Shown: positions 1-11,232 of the stretch, in pieces | Layout: the number at the start of each line of letters is the position of its first letter | How positions within the stretch are numbered: the stretch's first letter is position 1 | Assembly: GCA_003427395.1 (NCBI GenBank) | Contig: BFEA01001075.1 | Span: 14,463-36,769 of the forward strand | DNA from: Chara braunii | Lineage: Eukaryota; Streptophyta; Charophyceae; Charales; Characeae | DNA length: 22,307 bases | Reading direction: 5' to 3' | Program-made: the position numbers and the translations under genes | The notes under the pieces: model-generated | Told to the model about the DNA's origin: nothing | What the model saw: only the letters and a program-made list of their open reading frames with translations | Databases searched by the model: none

Positions 1-1
1 G

Positions 2-3000
2 TTGTATCATCGGTCAGGGTCTGATTCTGTCTTGTCTTTCTGTTGCATGAGCTACCCTGCATTCCGATCGATGGTTGCAAAGAAGAAGTTAGAGGATGAG
101 GTAGTAATGTTGTTAGTTAAGAAAGTAGGAGAGTCTTCAACTACCNATCCTCCTGGCATANATGCACTCCTAACGGAGTTTGCCGATATTATGTCTGAGC
201 CTACCGGGGTCACTTCGCGAGCTATCAAGCACACGATCGAGATCGTGCCCGGTAGCAAGATTTCCAAGGGCCCTATCTATCGCATGTCTCCAAGGGAACT
301 TGAGGAACTAAAGAAGCAATCGTCTGAGTTGATGGAGAAGGGATGGATTCGCCCTAGCTCCTCTCCTTATGGCGCACCTGTCTTGTTTGTGCCCAAAAAG
401 GAAGGTGAGTTGCGCCTTTGCATCGATTACCGAGGGTTGAATGCCGTCACCGTAAAAAACGCCGAACCTTTGCCAAGGATCGACGATCTCTTGGATCAGT
501 TGCAGGGTTGTAAGGTCTCTAGTAAGATCGACCTTAAGTCTGGGTACCACCAGATCGAGGTGGATCCGGCCGATCAGCATAAGACCGTGTTTCGTACGAG
601 GTATGGTCATTACGAGTTCATCGTGATGCCATTTGGTCTAACGAACGCACCTGCGACCTTCCAAAGGTTCATGAACGAGTTGTTCAGGCAATGGCTCGAC
701 GACTTCGTCATCGTCTATCTGAATGATATTCTAGTATATAGTAAAACACTAGACGATCACCAGAAACATCTACGTCTAGTACTTGGGAAGTTACGCGAGG
801 GTAACTTCAAACTCAACCCAAAGAAATCCGAGTTCGCTAAGTCTGAGGTCCTATACTTGGGACATATAGTGAACGAGGAGGGATTGAGGCCTGAGGAAAA
901 GAAGATTTTGGCAATCAGAGATTGGCCGCAGCCAAAGACTCTGACAGACCTTTGATTTTTTCTCGGTTTGGCGAGTTACTATAGGAAGTTCGTTAGGAAC
1001 TTTTCTGTTATCGCTGCACCAATGAAAAGGTTGCTTAAGAAAGGTACTGTTTGGCTATGGGATAAGGATTATGATTTGTCTTTCCGAAAGATGAAATATG
1101 TTCTAACTCACTATCCTGTCCTCAAGATTGCCGACCCGTCTCTTCCTTTCGTTGTTACGACTGACGCAAGTCAGTATGGTGTTGGCGCTGTCTTACAGCA
1201 AGACGACGGCAAGGGCTACCGCCCTATTGAGTTTATGTCTAAACGACTGTCGTGCGACAAAGTCGCCAACTCCACCTACGAAAGGGAGTTATATGCATTA
1301 GTCTGTGCCCTAGAAACGTGGAAACACTATCTCCTTGGCAAACACTTCACTGTGTACTCGGACCTCTCGACTCTAAAGTGGATCAAGACACAACCTCGAT
1401 TGTCTGACAAGTTGGTGCGTTGGTCTGCTTTTATTGATACCTTTGACTTCGAACTCAAAACAATTAAAGGTAAGTCTAATGTTGTAGCAGACGCACTATC
1501 TAGGAAGAGTGACTTCTTTGGGGCTATCGTCGCTTACCTGGATGTTGGGAATGATGTGAAAGCTCAGATTCGCGTTGGATATGCCACTGACCCTGTCTGG
1601 AAACCAATCATGGATATCCTAGCCAAGGATCCATCCCAACTTCCTCACTACCGATTGTCTGATGGCTTACTCTTCTTGTTGGACCAAACTGAACAGAGAT
1701 TATGCATTCCTCACAAGGAAGAACTTAAAAGTCTCCTGATTGGGGAATGTCATGACACAGAGGGACACTTTGGTTTCAAGAAGACGTATGCTGAAGTACG
1801 TGAGCACTATGAATGGAAGGGTTTGAAAGAGGATGTGCTAACATATGTTCGTACATGCCAAGTATATCAGAGAAACAAACCGTCTACTGAGAAACCTTTG
1901 GGGTTACTCCGACCACTACCTATACCGAGTGAGCCAGGTGAGTCTGTATCGATTGACTTTATGAAACTCACCAAGTCCCGAAATGGCAATAGTCAAGTTA
2001 TGGTTGTGGTTGATCGTTTCTCTAAATATGCTATGTTCATACCCTTGCATGCGGAAGCCAAGACTGAGCTTGTGATTGCTAAATTTCAGATGCGATGGGT
2101 AATTGAATATGGGTTCCCTATGTCTATCGTCTCTGACCGCGATGTCAGATTCACAAACATGCCTTGGCAGAAATTGATGGAAGCCTACGGTACACGGCTC
2201 ACCATGTCGTCAGGTAGACACCCTGAAACGAATGGACAGTCTGAGCAAATGAACCGTTTAGTCCAACAACTTCTGAGAATGTATGTCCGTCCTGACCAAA
2301 TAGACTGGGACGAGAACTTACCGAAGATTGTTGGTGCCTATAACAATAGTGTGCATACCGCTACGGGATGCACACCTAACGCACTGCATAAAGGCTGGAA
2401 GCCTAAGCGTCCCATAGATGTTCTAACAAGGGACCAATTTCTTAGACTTCCACCAGGGACTAAGGAATATGCCATTCTGTTTCAAGAAGAGATCAAAAAG
2501 GTAAAGGAAAATCTAAGGAAAACCCAAGAACGCATGATTGAACAAGCTAAGAAACACCGACGCCCGTCTACTTTTCAAGTTGGTGACTTGGTCTGGGTTA
2601 AGTCCAAAGAATTTACTTTAGAAGAAGATGTTTCTCAGAAACTGATGCCTGTCTATCTAGGACCCTGGGAAGTTCTCAAGGTGATAGGGGATGCCGATGG
2701 ACCATCATACCGGATTAACATTCCCCCTCATCTTCGGACATACCCCGTCTTTCACGCGTCTAAACTGCTTCCATATGTAGAAGGAACAAAATTTCCTCAC
2801 CGACCATCTGCCATACCTCCTTCTATGAATGGCAGCTATGTGGTTGAGAAAATTACTGACCATGGATTNTTTTCTACTNGTGGAAGAGGCAGACCTCAAA
2901 AGCAGTATAAAGTGAGATTCCAGTTCCAAGATGCCTCTGAAGACCGTTGGTTTAGCAGACGGGAACTGATGGATACTGCTCCTGATATTGTTGCTAGCTA

Positions 3001-3100
3001 TGAACGCGGACTGAAGTCTTATGTATTTCTGCGGTGGAACTCGAATTCGGGCCGGCAGGAATGCAGTAAACCGCGTTCAGCAGCGGCCTGGGCGCTGTAA
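2..3100 (+). pseudogene. pol: Ty3/gypsy chromovirus-type pol polyprotein, 5' part outside window, decayed
   Basis: One continuous frame interrupted by a single TGA at 953-955. In order it shows reverse transcriptase (about 230-900; conserved core ending in CIDYRGLN and the DLKSGYHQI catalytic region), RNase H (about 1130-1510; TDAS, YERE and ADALSRK motifs), and integrase. The integrase has a zinc-finger region at about 1740-1880 and a D,D(35)E core with Asp at 1955-1957, Asp at 2135-2137 and Glu at 2243-2245, with exactly 35 residues between the last two. A GPY/F-like segment at about 2560-2790 and a chromodomain-like tail at about 2837-3010 follow. This domain order is that of Ty3/gypsy elements, where pol makes and inserts the DNA copy. 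Broken points: the TGA probably replaces an Arg codon before FFLGLASYYR; the YxDD box reads YLND (AAT at 722-724), losing a metal-binding Asp; the second integrase zinc Cys is Tyr (1865-1867). N bases occur at the start and near the chromodomain. Gag, protease and the 5' LTR lie outside the window. Family assignment is secure; the lineage within chromoviruses is not. Confidence 0.95.
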
Positions 3101-4052
3101 CCCAAGCCCAGGCTCAGCGAGCAGTGCAACCACGCGCTGCTCGGCCTCAGGCCGCTGCGGGTGCTATGTGACCGCGCACAACAAGAAGTTCAAAGATCAA
3201 AGTGAACTGTAGGTCCAGGTACCTCGCCCAGCCCCTTGGTCGTCGTGCATCGACTTGTATGTGTGCAGGTACCCAGTCAGAACGGTGGACCAAGGAGGAT
3301 ACAGTTTCAACCCAATCCAGGCCGTCGACGACAAGCGATCTCGACCGTGTCTGACTTGAGGACTGGGGCCCAGACCCCACCGTCAACACTACATATTGGG
3401 CTGACTTCCTGGATTTGGGATCTAGACTCTCGTCTGGAGTCTAGGGGGACTCGGCGCTCTCGCGTCAAGGCCGGCNCTATGCTGTCTTGTTGGCGAGACG
3501 CTGCGGGGAGAACTTGACGACNGGCGCTCGTCGCTGGTTCGTGGCTTGAGTGTGCTGTGCGACCAGCATGCTGGCTGGCNCACTATTGTCTGAGGGGTTG
3601 TNGACATGGCAGATGCCACGTGTCATCTTCGTGGCTGCTGCCACGTAGTATTGCTGCTGAGATGGAAGGCGNTGGGCGCCTGTATTGCTGTTCTGCTTGA
3701 CAAGTATTCGGAAGAAGGATTCAGGTCTGTGGTTTGGGTCGTGATACGTACCTGGTGTCTTCAACTTCGTCGTCACGTTGCTGCTTGATGACTGGTCTGC
3801 TGGTGCCACGTGGCACTATTGGTCTACAGTGTCTTGGATATCCGGATCTCTGCTTGAGACACGATTATGCGGTTAGGAGGAGGAAGTGCCCGAAGAGGAA
3901 GTGGGCTGTAGGGAGGAGACTCACCCTCTCAAAGTCTATTCTCCCTCCTCCCTCTCTCGTCTGCGTATGTCTTCTCTCTCATTGGGAATCATTATTATTT
4001 TGATTTATTAGCAGCATTCGTCTACTTTGTCTTTCCGAGTGACGACTGATTA
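3101..4052 (+). other. probable 3' UTR / LTR region of the Ty3/gypsy element, boundaries not resolved
   Basis: There is no convincing gene here. Position just after pol and the composition suggest retroelement 3' UTR plus LTR. Three GCCACGT copies lie at 3614-3620, 3640-3646 and 3805-3811; the last is inside a perfect 12-bp palindrome with a G-box core (TGCCACGTGGCA, 3804-3815), the kind of site bZIP/bHLH factors bind. A purine-rich stretch at 3878-3920 (GAGGAGGAAG, GAAGAGGAAG) could be a polypurine tract, followed by a CT-rich stretch at about 3925-3985. Without a second LTR in the window, TG...CA ends cannot be assigned. Several N bases (3476-3672) lie here. Confidence 0.4.
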
Positions 4053-4127
4053 TCACGACTGGGCACATTGCAGGTTGAGCAATGCCACACTCAGAAGCTC
4101 GTGGGTTCGATACCCAACGTCGTCCTT
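4053..4127 (+). repeat. tRNA-like sequence, probable head of a tRNA-derived SINE
   Basis: A perfect B box, GGTTCGATACC, lies at 4104-4114, and an A-box-like GGGCACATTGCAGG at 4061-4074. Their starts are 43 bases apart, as in a tRNA gene. The outer strands 4053-4059 (TCACGAC) and about 4120-4126 (GTCGTCC) can pair at five of seven positions like an acceptor stem, and the T arm closes with one mismatch. Anticodon and D stems are not convincing, so a functional tRNA is unlikely. It may be an internal Pol III promoter of a SINE, whose body would extend to the right; no second copy is seen here to define the end. Confidence 0.45.
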
Positions 4128-4751
4128 TCAATCCCCGCTGTCTTCTGGGGATATGCTTCGGGTTCACCCGCGGAGACTGTTGGTGTGGGCCCCCCGGCTG
4201 GTTGTGGAAGTACGTGGTTCTTTCCAGCCCGCGCCGGGTGTTAGAAGCCTGGGTACTGCTCCCCGCAGAGAGCAGGGATGACAGGTAGGCGTAGACCCGT
4301 AACCTTAGGATAGCTTAAGCTTTGGTCAGTGAATTTAAGCTTCAACCTTGGCCTCCATCCATAACACAGAAGTATCAGCTTTAGATAGATCCTGCGCCTT
4401 AGGCCTTAGACCCTAGCATTAGATACCGGTGGGTAGGGCATGGACTTCAACCACCAGTACTTCGCCCAGCTATTGATGCTGAGCCTGAATATGCCCGCGC
4501 CGTTTCGCGCCGACCTGCCAGCGAAGCAAAAAAAAGAAATTGTTTTGGCTGGCGGCATCAGCCTTTCAGGTCCCGTACCCTGAGCCTTCGAAACTTGCGG
4601 GGGCATTAACAACAATGCCCCGCGGCCGACATATGGGCCAAGTACTGGTGGTTTAATAGGTAGTAAGTGTGAGGTGAGAGAGAAGAAATTACAACTATCC
4701 CCCATATGAGGAGAAGAGAGCTGTAACTTTTACTTTACGAAACAAAAAAAA
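4128..4751. other. spacer without recognised gene; one short inverted repeat
   Basis: Mostly unrecognised unique-looking sequence; its left part may be SINE body. A 20-24 base inverted repeat is visible: ACCACCAGTACTT at about 4450-4462 is matched by its complement at about 4640-4652. Short open frames exist on both strands but match nothing I recognise. Confidence 0.4.
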
Positions 4752-4948
4752 GGGGGCAACTCCAGTGGAGTCACAAGAACGAGTTATAATTGTACTATGG
4801 GCCAAGGTACAGTTTGCAATTGCACTTCGGGCACCCTACCTGGCCATAAAGCTGGGTTGTATACATTGCCCAAACTGCAATTCAAAACTGTATCTTGGCC
4901 CATAGTGCAATTATAGCTCATTTTTGTGACTCCCCCATAGTTTCCCCC
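4752..4948. repeat. foldback (inverted-repeat) element, 82-base arms
   Basis: Arms 4752-4833 and 4867-4948 are inverted copies around a 33-base loop. The inner 67 bases match at 58 positions by hand alignment and the outer 15 less well. Several differences keep G:U pairing in a plus-strand transcript, so an RNA would fold into a long hairpin. It resembles a MITE or a hairpin small-RNA precursor. I found no clear target-site duplication. Confidence 0.75.
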
Positions 4949-4959
4949 CCAAGGAAAAA

Positions 4960-6090
4960 AGAATCGGAACCAGACTGAGGCAAGGACCCCACAGGACCAC
5001 GGGAAAGAAAAACTTTGCCGCAAAACTGTTTTCACGACCCCACAGCCTGCCGCAAATGTCCTGGGAAAGATGAAATTTCTTCCGCAAACCCTTTTCCAGG
5101 ACCCCACAGACCGAAGATTGCGGCTTGGAAAAACATCGCTTTGTGTTTTCACATAGTCCGCGGCCTGGAAAAGTCTCACGGCAGGATTCCTCACCACAAT
5201 TTTGTGCCGACTCTAGAGGGTAGGGGGGAGGGCATGTCATTCCTGGAAAAGTCTCGCGGGAGGCAGCAGCCAATAGCGATGAAGAGTGCCACCAAAAAAA
5301 AAAAAAAAAAAAAAAACGGAAAAAAGAATAACAAACGAGTGCCGATGGAGACGGGCAACAATTGGCTCAACTGATTTCCAAAGGGTTTTCCAAACGCGTT
5401 TGGTCCGCCACGATGGGGTCCCCACAAAACTGCTTTCCGGCTTTCCAAAATTCTTTGCCCTGTTTTTTTGGCCGGCCACTTTTCCATCCCTTTTCCAGTG
5501 GGGTCCAGGCCTGAGAGGGAATACAAAGGAAAGCAATCTGACAGGTAATCCTCCAGTAAGTGGAGTAATCAATGATGGTCAGGGACCCTTCGGCCGAGCA
5601 GAAGGATGCGCTTTGTGGGTAAGTGATGTAATTGACCTTTTTGACTTGCCGGGGGAATAGGAACCAGACTGAGAGGTGGACCCCGCCGCCTGGCGAAAGC
5701 TTTCCAGGCAGAAAGCTTCCGCCAAACCCAAATCGTAGGCCCGGGCGATGGGAAGGAGAAAAGCGGACCCCACTGCAGCACAAATTTTCGGCAGTTCCAT
5801 TGGTGTTGGTTACCCGATAGGGAAAATTTTCCCTATATGGAAACTTCACATCCGCTTGTCTCGGTTCTCAACCAATCCCTGGCTCTCCTTTCCACATGGG
5901 ATGGCCGAACCGAGGGAGGTGCCCCCCCCCCCCCCCCCCTCAGAATGGCCGAACCGCAAGGAATGGGCAAAACAAAACTGAGTGAAAACGTCTGCCACAT
6001 CATATCTGAGCGTTTTCCAAAGCTTTGCCGCAAAGCAGTGGGGTTTCACAAATAGTCTTCCAAAGCTTTGCCGCAAAGCAGCGGGGTTCA
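4960..6090. repeat. cluster of degenerate repeat fragments with poly(A) and poly(C) runs
   Basis: Short motifs recur: ACCCCACAG at 4986-4994, 5037-5045 and 5101-5109; GGAACCAGACTGAG near 4966 and again near 5661; TTTGCCGCAAA near 5010, 6026 and 6069. A 43-base tandem duplication starts at 6015 and 6058 (TTCCAAAGCTTTGCCGCAAA). ATGGCCGAACCG is duplicated at 5901-5912 and 5945-5956 around an 18-base C run (5922-5939). An A run lies at about 5293-5316. No gene is supported; the open frames here are products of these runs. Confidence 0.6.
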
Positions 6091-6149
6091 CCTCTGACAC
6101 TCCCCAGAATGGATATGGAGCCAGCACCATAAGGACCTGTTTAAAATCA

Positions 6150-6238
6150 ATAAAAAAGAAAAAGGAAAAGAAAGAAAGAAAGAAAGAAGAAAGAAAGAAA
6201 GAAAGAAAGTAAAAAAGAAAGAAAGAAAGAAAGAGAAT
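6150..6238 (+). repeat. (GAAA)n microsatellite
   Basis: Imperfect tetranucleotide array of GAAA/AAAG units, interrupted near 6190 and 6211. It lies directly left of the 6270-6897 inverted-repeat element. Confidence 0.9.
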
Positions 6239-6269
6239 TCTTTGTTTTCTCAAATTCCATTTCTATCTA

Positions 6270-6555
6270 GGGGAAATTTGTCTGGCGCCCCTGTAATCTG
6301 CATTACTTTGCGTCGCGCCCCTCCGACGGCCCACTTACCCTGTCATGCCCGTGAGGCCTCTGAACTTCACTGGATGCCCCTGTCAGCAAGTGCAGCTGTC
6401 CGCGGTGCCCTTATTGGACGGCCAGTCTCATTTCACCGGTCCCTGAGCTATATGCCCTCATGAGTGACATACATCTTTCCGTTATGCCCTCGCACCAGAA
6501 ATTCGGATTTCAAGCACATGGTTTTTGTGGCGCTGCGCCGCTGTCGCAAAAAATG

Positions 6556-6646
<91 letters not shown>

Positions 6647-6897
6647 CCATGCCCGTAGCCATAGAGGTGTGCTGAAAACATGCACCTACCAGTAGGGGCA
6701 TATGGAAAATTTTGGTGCTGGTACTCAACGGCTATCTGGTAGGGGCATACTGCAAATTTGGAATGGGTACCAGTAGGGGCATAACAAAACTATTTCAGGC
6801 CCAGCCGACTCCGGGGTTTTATGGGAAATTTGAATCGTGGTCAGAGGGGCATGACGCAAAATAGTGGAAACTACAGGGGTGCCAGACACATTTTCCC
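6270..6897. mobile_element. inverted-repeat (MITE/foldback-like) DNA element with 8-bp target duplication
   Basis: The ends are inverted copies: GGGGAAATTTGTCTGG on the left and, on the complement of the right end, GGGAAAATGTGTCTGG. Similarity continues inward about 55 bases. TCTATCTA occurs immediately outside both ends (6262-6269 and 6898-6905), an apparent 8-bp target-site duplication as in hAT elements. Each half carries repeated motifs: GCCCC(T) in the left half (about 6287-6490) and its complement AGGGGCA in the right half (about 6695-6880). The loop contains a compound microsatellite. No transposase frame is present, so it is non-autonomous. The hAT assignment rests only on duplication length. 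Confidence 0.75.
6558..6643 (+). repeat. compound (GT)n(GA)n microsatellite
   Basis: About 20 GT units (6558-6597) run directly into about 23 GA units (6597-6643), sitting at the centre of the surrounding inverted-repeat element. Long open frames crossing it are artefacts. Confidence 0.95.
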
Positions 6898-6905
6898 TCT
6901 ATCTA

Positions 6906-7494
6906 TAAGATTCTATTAAACTATATTAAAGTGTATTTAATTCACTTTTATACAGTATATTAAATTCTTAGTTTAATAGTAATAAATTAATACTTTATTA
7001 TTTTTGGAGAGGTGCACCAGTCCTTCGCTCGCCGCCGTGCACAGTCCATGCTACACTGTGCAGCTCGGCAGCACGCATGCAACACTAGCGTGGTTGTAAA
7101 TTGAGGCAGTGTGGGAGTGGACTCAGTGGAGGTGTGGCGGTGCGGTCATACCAAACTCACTACGTCGAAGTACACACCCAAGGAGTTTTTTCTGACTGCA
7201 CCTGGCTGTCATTAGGAAGGAAATTATGGAATACATCCATGAAAGTCGTCTGTGTGAGTAGGCCCTCAGACTCTTTACCACCGAGTTCACCAACTGTGTC
7301 AAAATTTTAATTGAATTTTGATGACTTTGCCAGTATTTGCTGATTCAGAAATGCTGTGATTGCCCATCCACCAGCCATCGAGTAGAAGAGAATGGCGAAC
7401 TTGGCCAGCCATTTCTCTCCATCATGATGTCGTTTAGAGAGCCCAAATGTGCACAATGCACAGGTTATGAGACCAAAACTGTTGTCGACTCTAT
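6906..7494. other. AT-rich then GC-rich spacer upstream of the long reading frame
   Basis: 6906-7005 is very AT-rich, with a weak inverted repeat (ATTAAACTA at about 6913, TAGTTTAAT at about 6969). A perfect 8-bp hairpin stem TGCACAGT/ACTGTGCA lies near 7037-7061. The region could hold a promoter or 5' exons of the 7495-9711 frame, but no TATA box or exon can be assigned with confidence. An in-frame TGA at 7468-7470 closes the long frame upstream. Confidence 0.35.
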
Positions 7495-9711
7495 ATGTTA
7501 TCTCCAGAGCGCTTTGAGGAGCGGTCCAGAGCCTCGCCGAAGCTCAATAGATGCAGAACCCGGGCCCATTCGACGGCGTCAAGGGTACTTGGCAGGGAAG
7601 CCATTCACACGGCCTCACGACATCGAGCAGCAGCTGCGGCTGCGAAACGGAGGATGACCACCCGTCTCTGGGACGTCGCCTCTTCGTCGATGTCGGCAAT
7701 GCCGACACCAGACTGGGTTCATAGCCAGTATACCGAACCTGGTCAGCTGTTATCTATGCTATATACTACAGCAGGCAAGTACTGGGATCCTGGGCAACTG
7801 ATATTCATGCAAAATGAGCACCGTTTAAATGTCTGCTCACTCGGGTGTATTTCCAGCGGAGAAACGTTGGTCGCCGATGTTGCTTCTTGTCCTTTCAGAG
7901 TAGCACAGGAAGGTGGGGAGGGCATGTGTGAAGCCAGCGGAGAGGCGTTTGTCGGAGAAATAGATTATTGTGCTTTCGGATCAGCAAAGGATGGGGCCTT
8001 GTACGAAGCCACACAACAAAGTATGATGAGGAGTGCTGGGGCTCGCGCTGTGAGGACGGAGGCGGCTTTTCAAGTGACGTATGGATATGAACAACGTCAG
8101 CGACAGAGATTGTCGCTGGTGGACCTCGTTGCCGACAGCGGGCAGCCGACAGGTGGTGGTGGATGGCATGATGTGGAAACAGAGGCTTTCCGAGTGGCGA
8201 ATGATGGATGTGAACAACGTCAGCGACAGAGATGGTCGCCAGTGCACCTTGTTGCCCACAGCGGGGAGCCGACATGTCGTGGTGGATGGCATGATCATGA
8301 TGGGGAAACAGAGGCTTTCCAAGTGGCGTATGGATGTGAACATAGGCCGCGTGTTGTGGACAGTGGGGAGCTGACGGGCGATTGTGGAAGGTGGTGGGGT
8401 CAGTCGACGTCGAGAACAGATGAGAGAAGTCTTTTGAGTCAGGTTGCTGGTCAAGCTGACTGGAGCTTAGAAGGAAGTGCGTCTTTGGCCGTGTGCATCG
8501 CTGACGTCGCTGCGATCAGTGAGTGGGTTGCTTTGCAACAGCAACCTGCCGCGTGCACCAGCAGCGTACACTGGCAGGCAGACATGTTCCGGGGTGCTGA
8601 AGAATATGGTATGCTGTCTCTTGGGTGTAACTCCGCCGAGATTGTCGTCCCCTATCCACCTGTTTGGGAGCCCCAGGGACTCCAACAGATGTTATTGCGG
8701 GCTTCATCCTCGATGACAGGGTTTGATACGTTGTGTGGGAGGAGGCTTACGCAGGCGTTGCCTGGTCGTGTCGTTGAACATGGTGCCAGGCAGCGGACAG
8801 GCTGCGTTCCGCCATCACGAGAAACGCCCAAATTGAAGCACCTGAAGGGGATAGTGTGGCCTGCGGCGACTCCCATGCCGCCTTCCACACCGACTTTCGC
8901 AACAAGATTGGCAGTACCCTCCGCTGTGGCAACCCATTGCCCTAACTGGATGTATCTTTGCGACATGGAAGCATCAGGTCTGCTGGGCAGGGATACATCA
9001 AACATCGTTTCTCCGGTTGGCGATGACAACGCCAGCGACTTTTCTCTGGACGCACTGTTGCTGCCAGTGGGGCAACGACGAAGCCTTAGCCTTAGGGATG
9101 TGCCACCGCGGGCCGAGGCCGCGTGCGGTACAGCGAATCTGCTGAGTCAGACCACAAGCTTCGATGACAACGGTTACTTCGTTCCAAGCATGCGAACCGA
9201 GCAATGCCATGCGGATTTGTCCGGCGGACCACTCTCCTTTCTAACTGAGACGGCAGGTGCAGGCTGTGCGGCAGGCGCGGCGTCGATGTCTGTTGGAGGA
9301 AGCAGATCCGGGCAGCAGCAGCAGCAGCTGCCTTCTTCAGTGCCTATCATGGCTTTCACAAACCNCCCCCAGCAGGACCAGGTCCTGCGATGCCTATGTC
9401 AGCAGTCCCCAAGTTGTGAGTCCCCGCCACAAAGAGTGGGTTTAATGACTGACAACAACACCGTAACGGTTGAGAGAGCGTTGTCCAGTGACTGTCTGAG
9501 TTGGTCAGGCATGCTGAGTCCAGGCCCCACGATGACATTAGCAATCAGTCGGTCGAGCATGCTCCACGATCATATGGGTCTGGCAGCTGAATCTCCAAGC
9601 TGGACGGCCTTGGAACTGGAAAACTTAGGTTTCGGACCGGACTTGCCAGTGGTTGGTGCTGTGCAATATGGATGGATCTCTGGTACCATACAGCATTTCC
9701 GATCCCTTTAA
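7495..9711 (+). CDS. hypothetical protein, 738 residues, with internal 41-42 residue repeats
   Basis: This 2.2-kb frame has no stop, which is very unlikely by chance at this base composition, so it is or recently was coding. I do not recognise the family. The N-terminus (to about residue 53) is Arg/Ala-rich, ending in a run of Ala and KRR. Residues about 185-297 contain two full and one partial copies of a 41-42 residue repeat with core EQRQRQR...VDLVADSGQPT...GGWHD; copies start 123 and 126 bases apart, multiples of three, so the duplications kept frame. A five-Gln run comes from CAG codons at 9313-9327. No membrane segment or signal peptide is evident. First ATG is 7495; 7654 is an alternative. 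A possible splice acceptor AG at 7506-7507 (after TATGTTATCTC) raises the chance that this is a large exon of a longer gene. One N at 9365. Confidence 0.6.
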   Translation: MLSPERFEERSRASPKLNRCRTRAHSTASRVLGREAIHTASRHRAAAAAAKRRMTTRLWDVASSSMSAMPTPDWVHSQYTEPGQLLSMLYTTAGKYWDPGQLIFMQNEHRLNVCSLGCISSGETLVADVASCPFRVAQEGGEGMCEASGEAFVGEIDYCAFGSAKDGALYEATQQSMMRSAGARAVRTEAAFQVTYGYEQRQRQRLSLVDLVADSGQPTGGGGWHDVETEAFRVANDGCEQRQRQRWSPVHLVAHSGEPTCRGGWHDHDGETEAFQVAYGCEHRPRVVDSGELTGDCGRWWGQSTSRTDERSLLSQVAGQADWSLEGSASLAVCIADVAAISEWVALQQQPAACTSSVHWQADMFRGAEEYGMLSLGCNSAEIVVPYPPVWEPQGLQQMLLRASSSMTGFDTLCGRRLTQALPGRVVEHGARQRTGCVPPSRETPKLKHLKGIVWPAATPMPPSTPTFATRLAVPSAVATHCPNWMYLCDMEASGLLGRDTSNIVSPVGDDNASDFSLDALLLPVGQRRSLSLRDVPPRAEAACGTANLLSQTTSFDDNGYFVPSMRTEQCHADLSGGPLSFLTETAGAGCAAGAASMSVGGSRSGQQQQQLPSSVPIMAFTNXPQQDQVLRCLCQQSPSCESPPQRVGLMTDNNTVTVERALSSDCLSWSGMLSPGPTMTLAISRSSMLHDHMGLAAESPSWTALELENLGFGPDLPVVGAVQYGWISGTIQHFRSL

Positions 9712-10824
<1,113 letters not shown>

Positions 10825-10858
10825 TCAAGTTACTGCATGGAGTGTGATGTGGAAAGCT

Positions 10859-10926
10859 CCTGGGTTTGGGTTGGGTGGGGGGTGGGGAGGGGGGTTGGAT
10901 GGGGGGCGGGCGGGGGCGTGGAGGGG
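10859..10926 (+). repeat. G-rich tract, G-quadruplex-forming composition
   Basis: Many runs of three to six G separated by one to four bases, within the left arm of the foldback element. By composition it satisfies the usual G-quadruplex pattern; folding is inference. Confidence 0.7.
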
Positions 10927-11163
10927 TAATATTAGACTGGCCAGCCTTCACTCTACGTCGTTCTACCAAATGACGTCAGAAGAGTTTCAGCCGTCACGGC
11001 AGTGTACTTATTGTGTTTGGCGCTCTACAAAATTGCCTTGTCATCTTCATCATCATCATTGAATGGGAACAAAAGAGGTCCTCTCGAGCAAGTACAGCTG
11101 GGGCTCACTGCTTTCTACAGTTAATCAAACACGTCATCAAGGAGCTCGTTTGTTCGATAAGAA

Positions 11164-11232
11164 TGATGATGATGATGATGATGACGATGTCATTGATGAT
11201 GACGATGTCATTGATGATGATGATGATGACGA
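11164..11232 (+). repeat. (ATG)n trinucleotide array with an 18-base higher-order repeat
   Basis: ATG/GAT units with two adjacent copies of GATGACGATGTCATTGAT at 11180-11197 and 11198-11215. One frame would give poly-Asp, but it is embedded in a foldback core and is not treated as coding. Confidence 0.85.

Noticed and set aside
4406-4705. 99-residue minus-strand frame and a plus-strand frame starting at 4440
   Set aside because: Looked organelle-like at first glance, but I could not match either to a known protein.
5191-5849. Minus-strand frames of 111-160 residues
   Set aside because: Overlap degenerate repeats and a homopolymer; no recognised domain.
6448-6728. Frames on both strands across 6450-6728
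   Set aside because: Made of GT/GA dinucleotide translation (Val-Cys, Arg-Glu, Ser-Leu, Thr-His).
8081-8374. Alternative plus- and minus-strand frames over the repeats at 8050-8385
   Set aside because: Shadows of the long frame; they stay open because the repeat period is a multiple of three.
8050-8385. CRISPR-like array
   Set aside because: Units are adjacent imperfect repeats inside a reading frame, without spacers.
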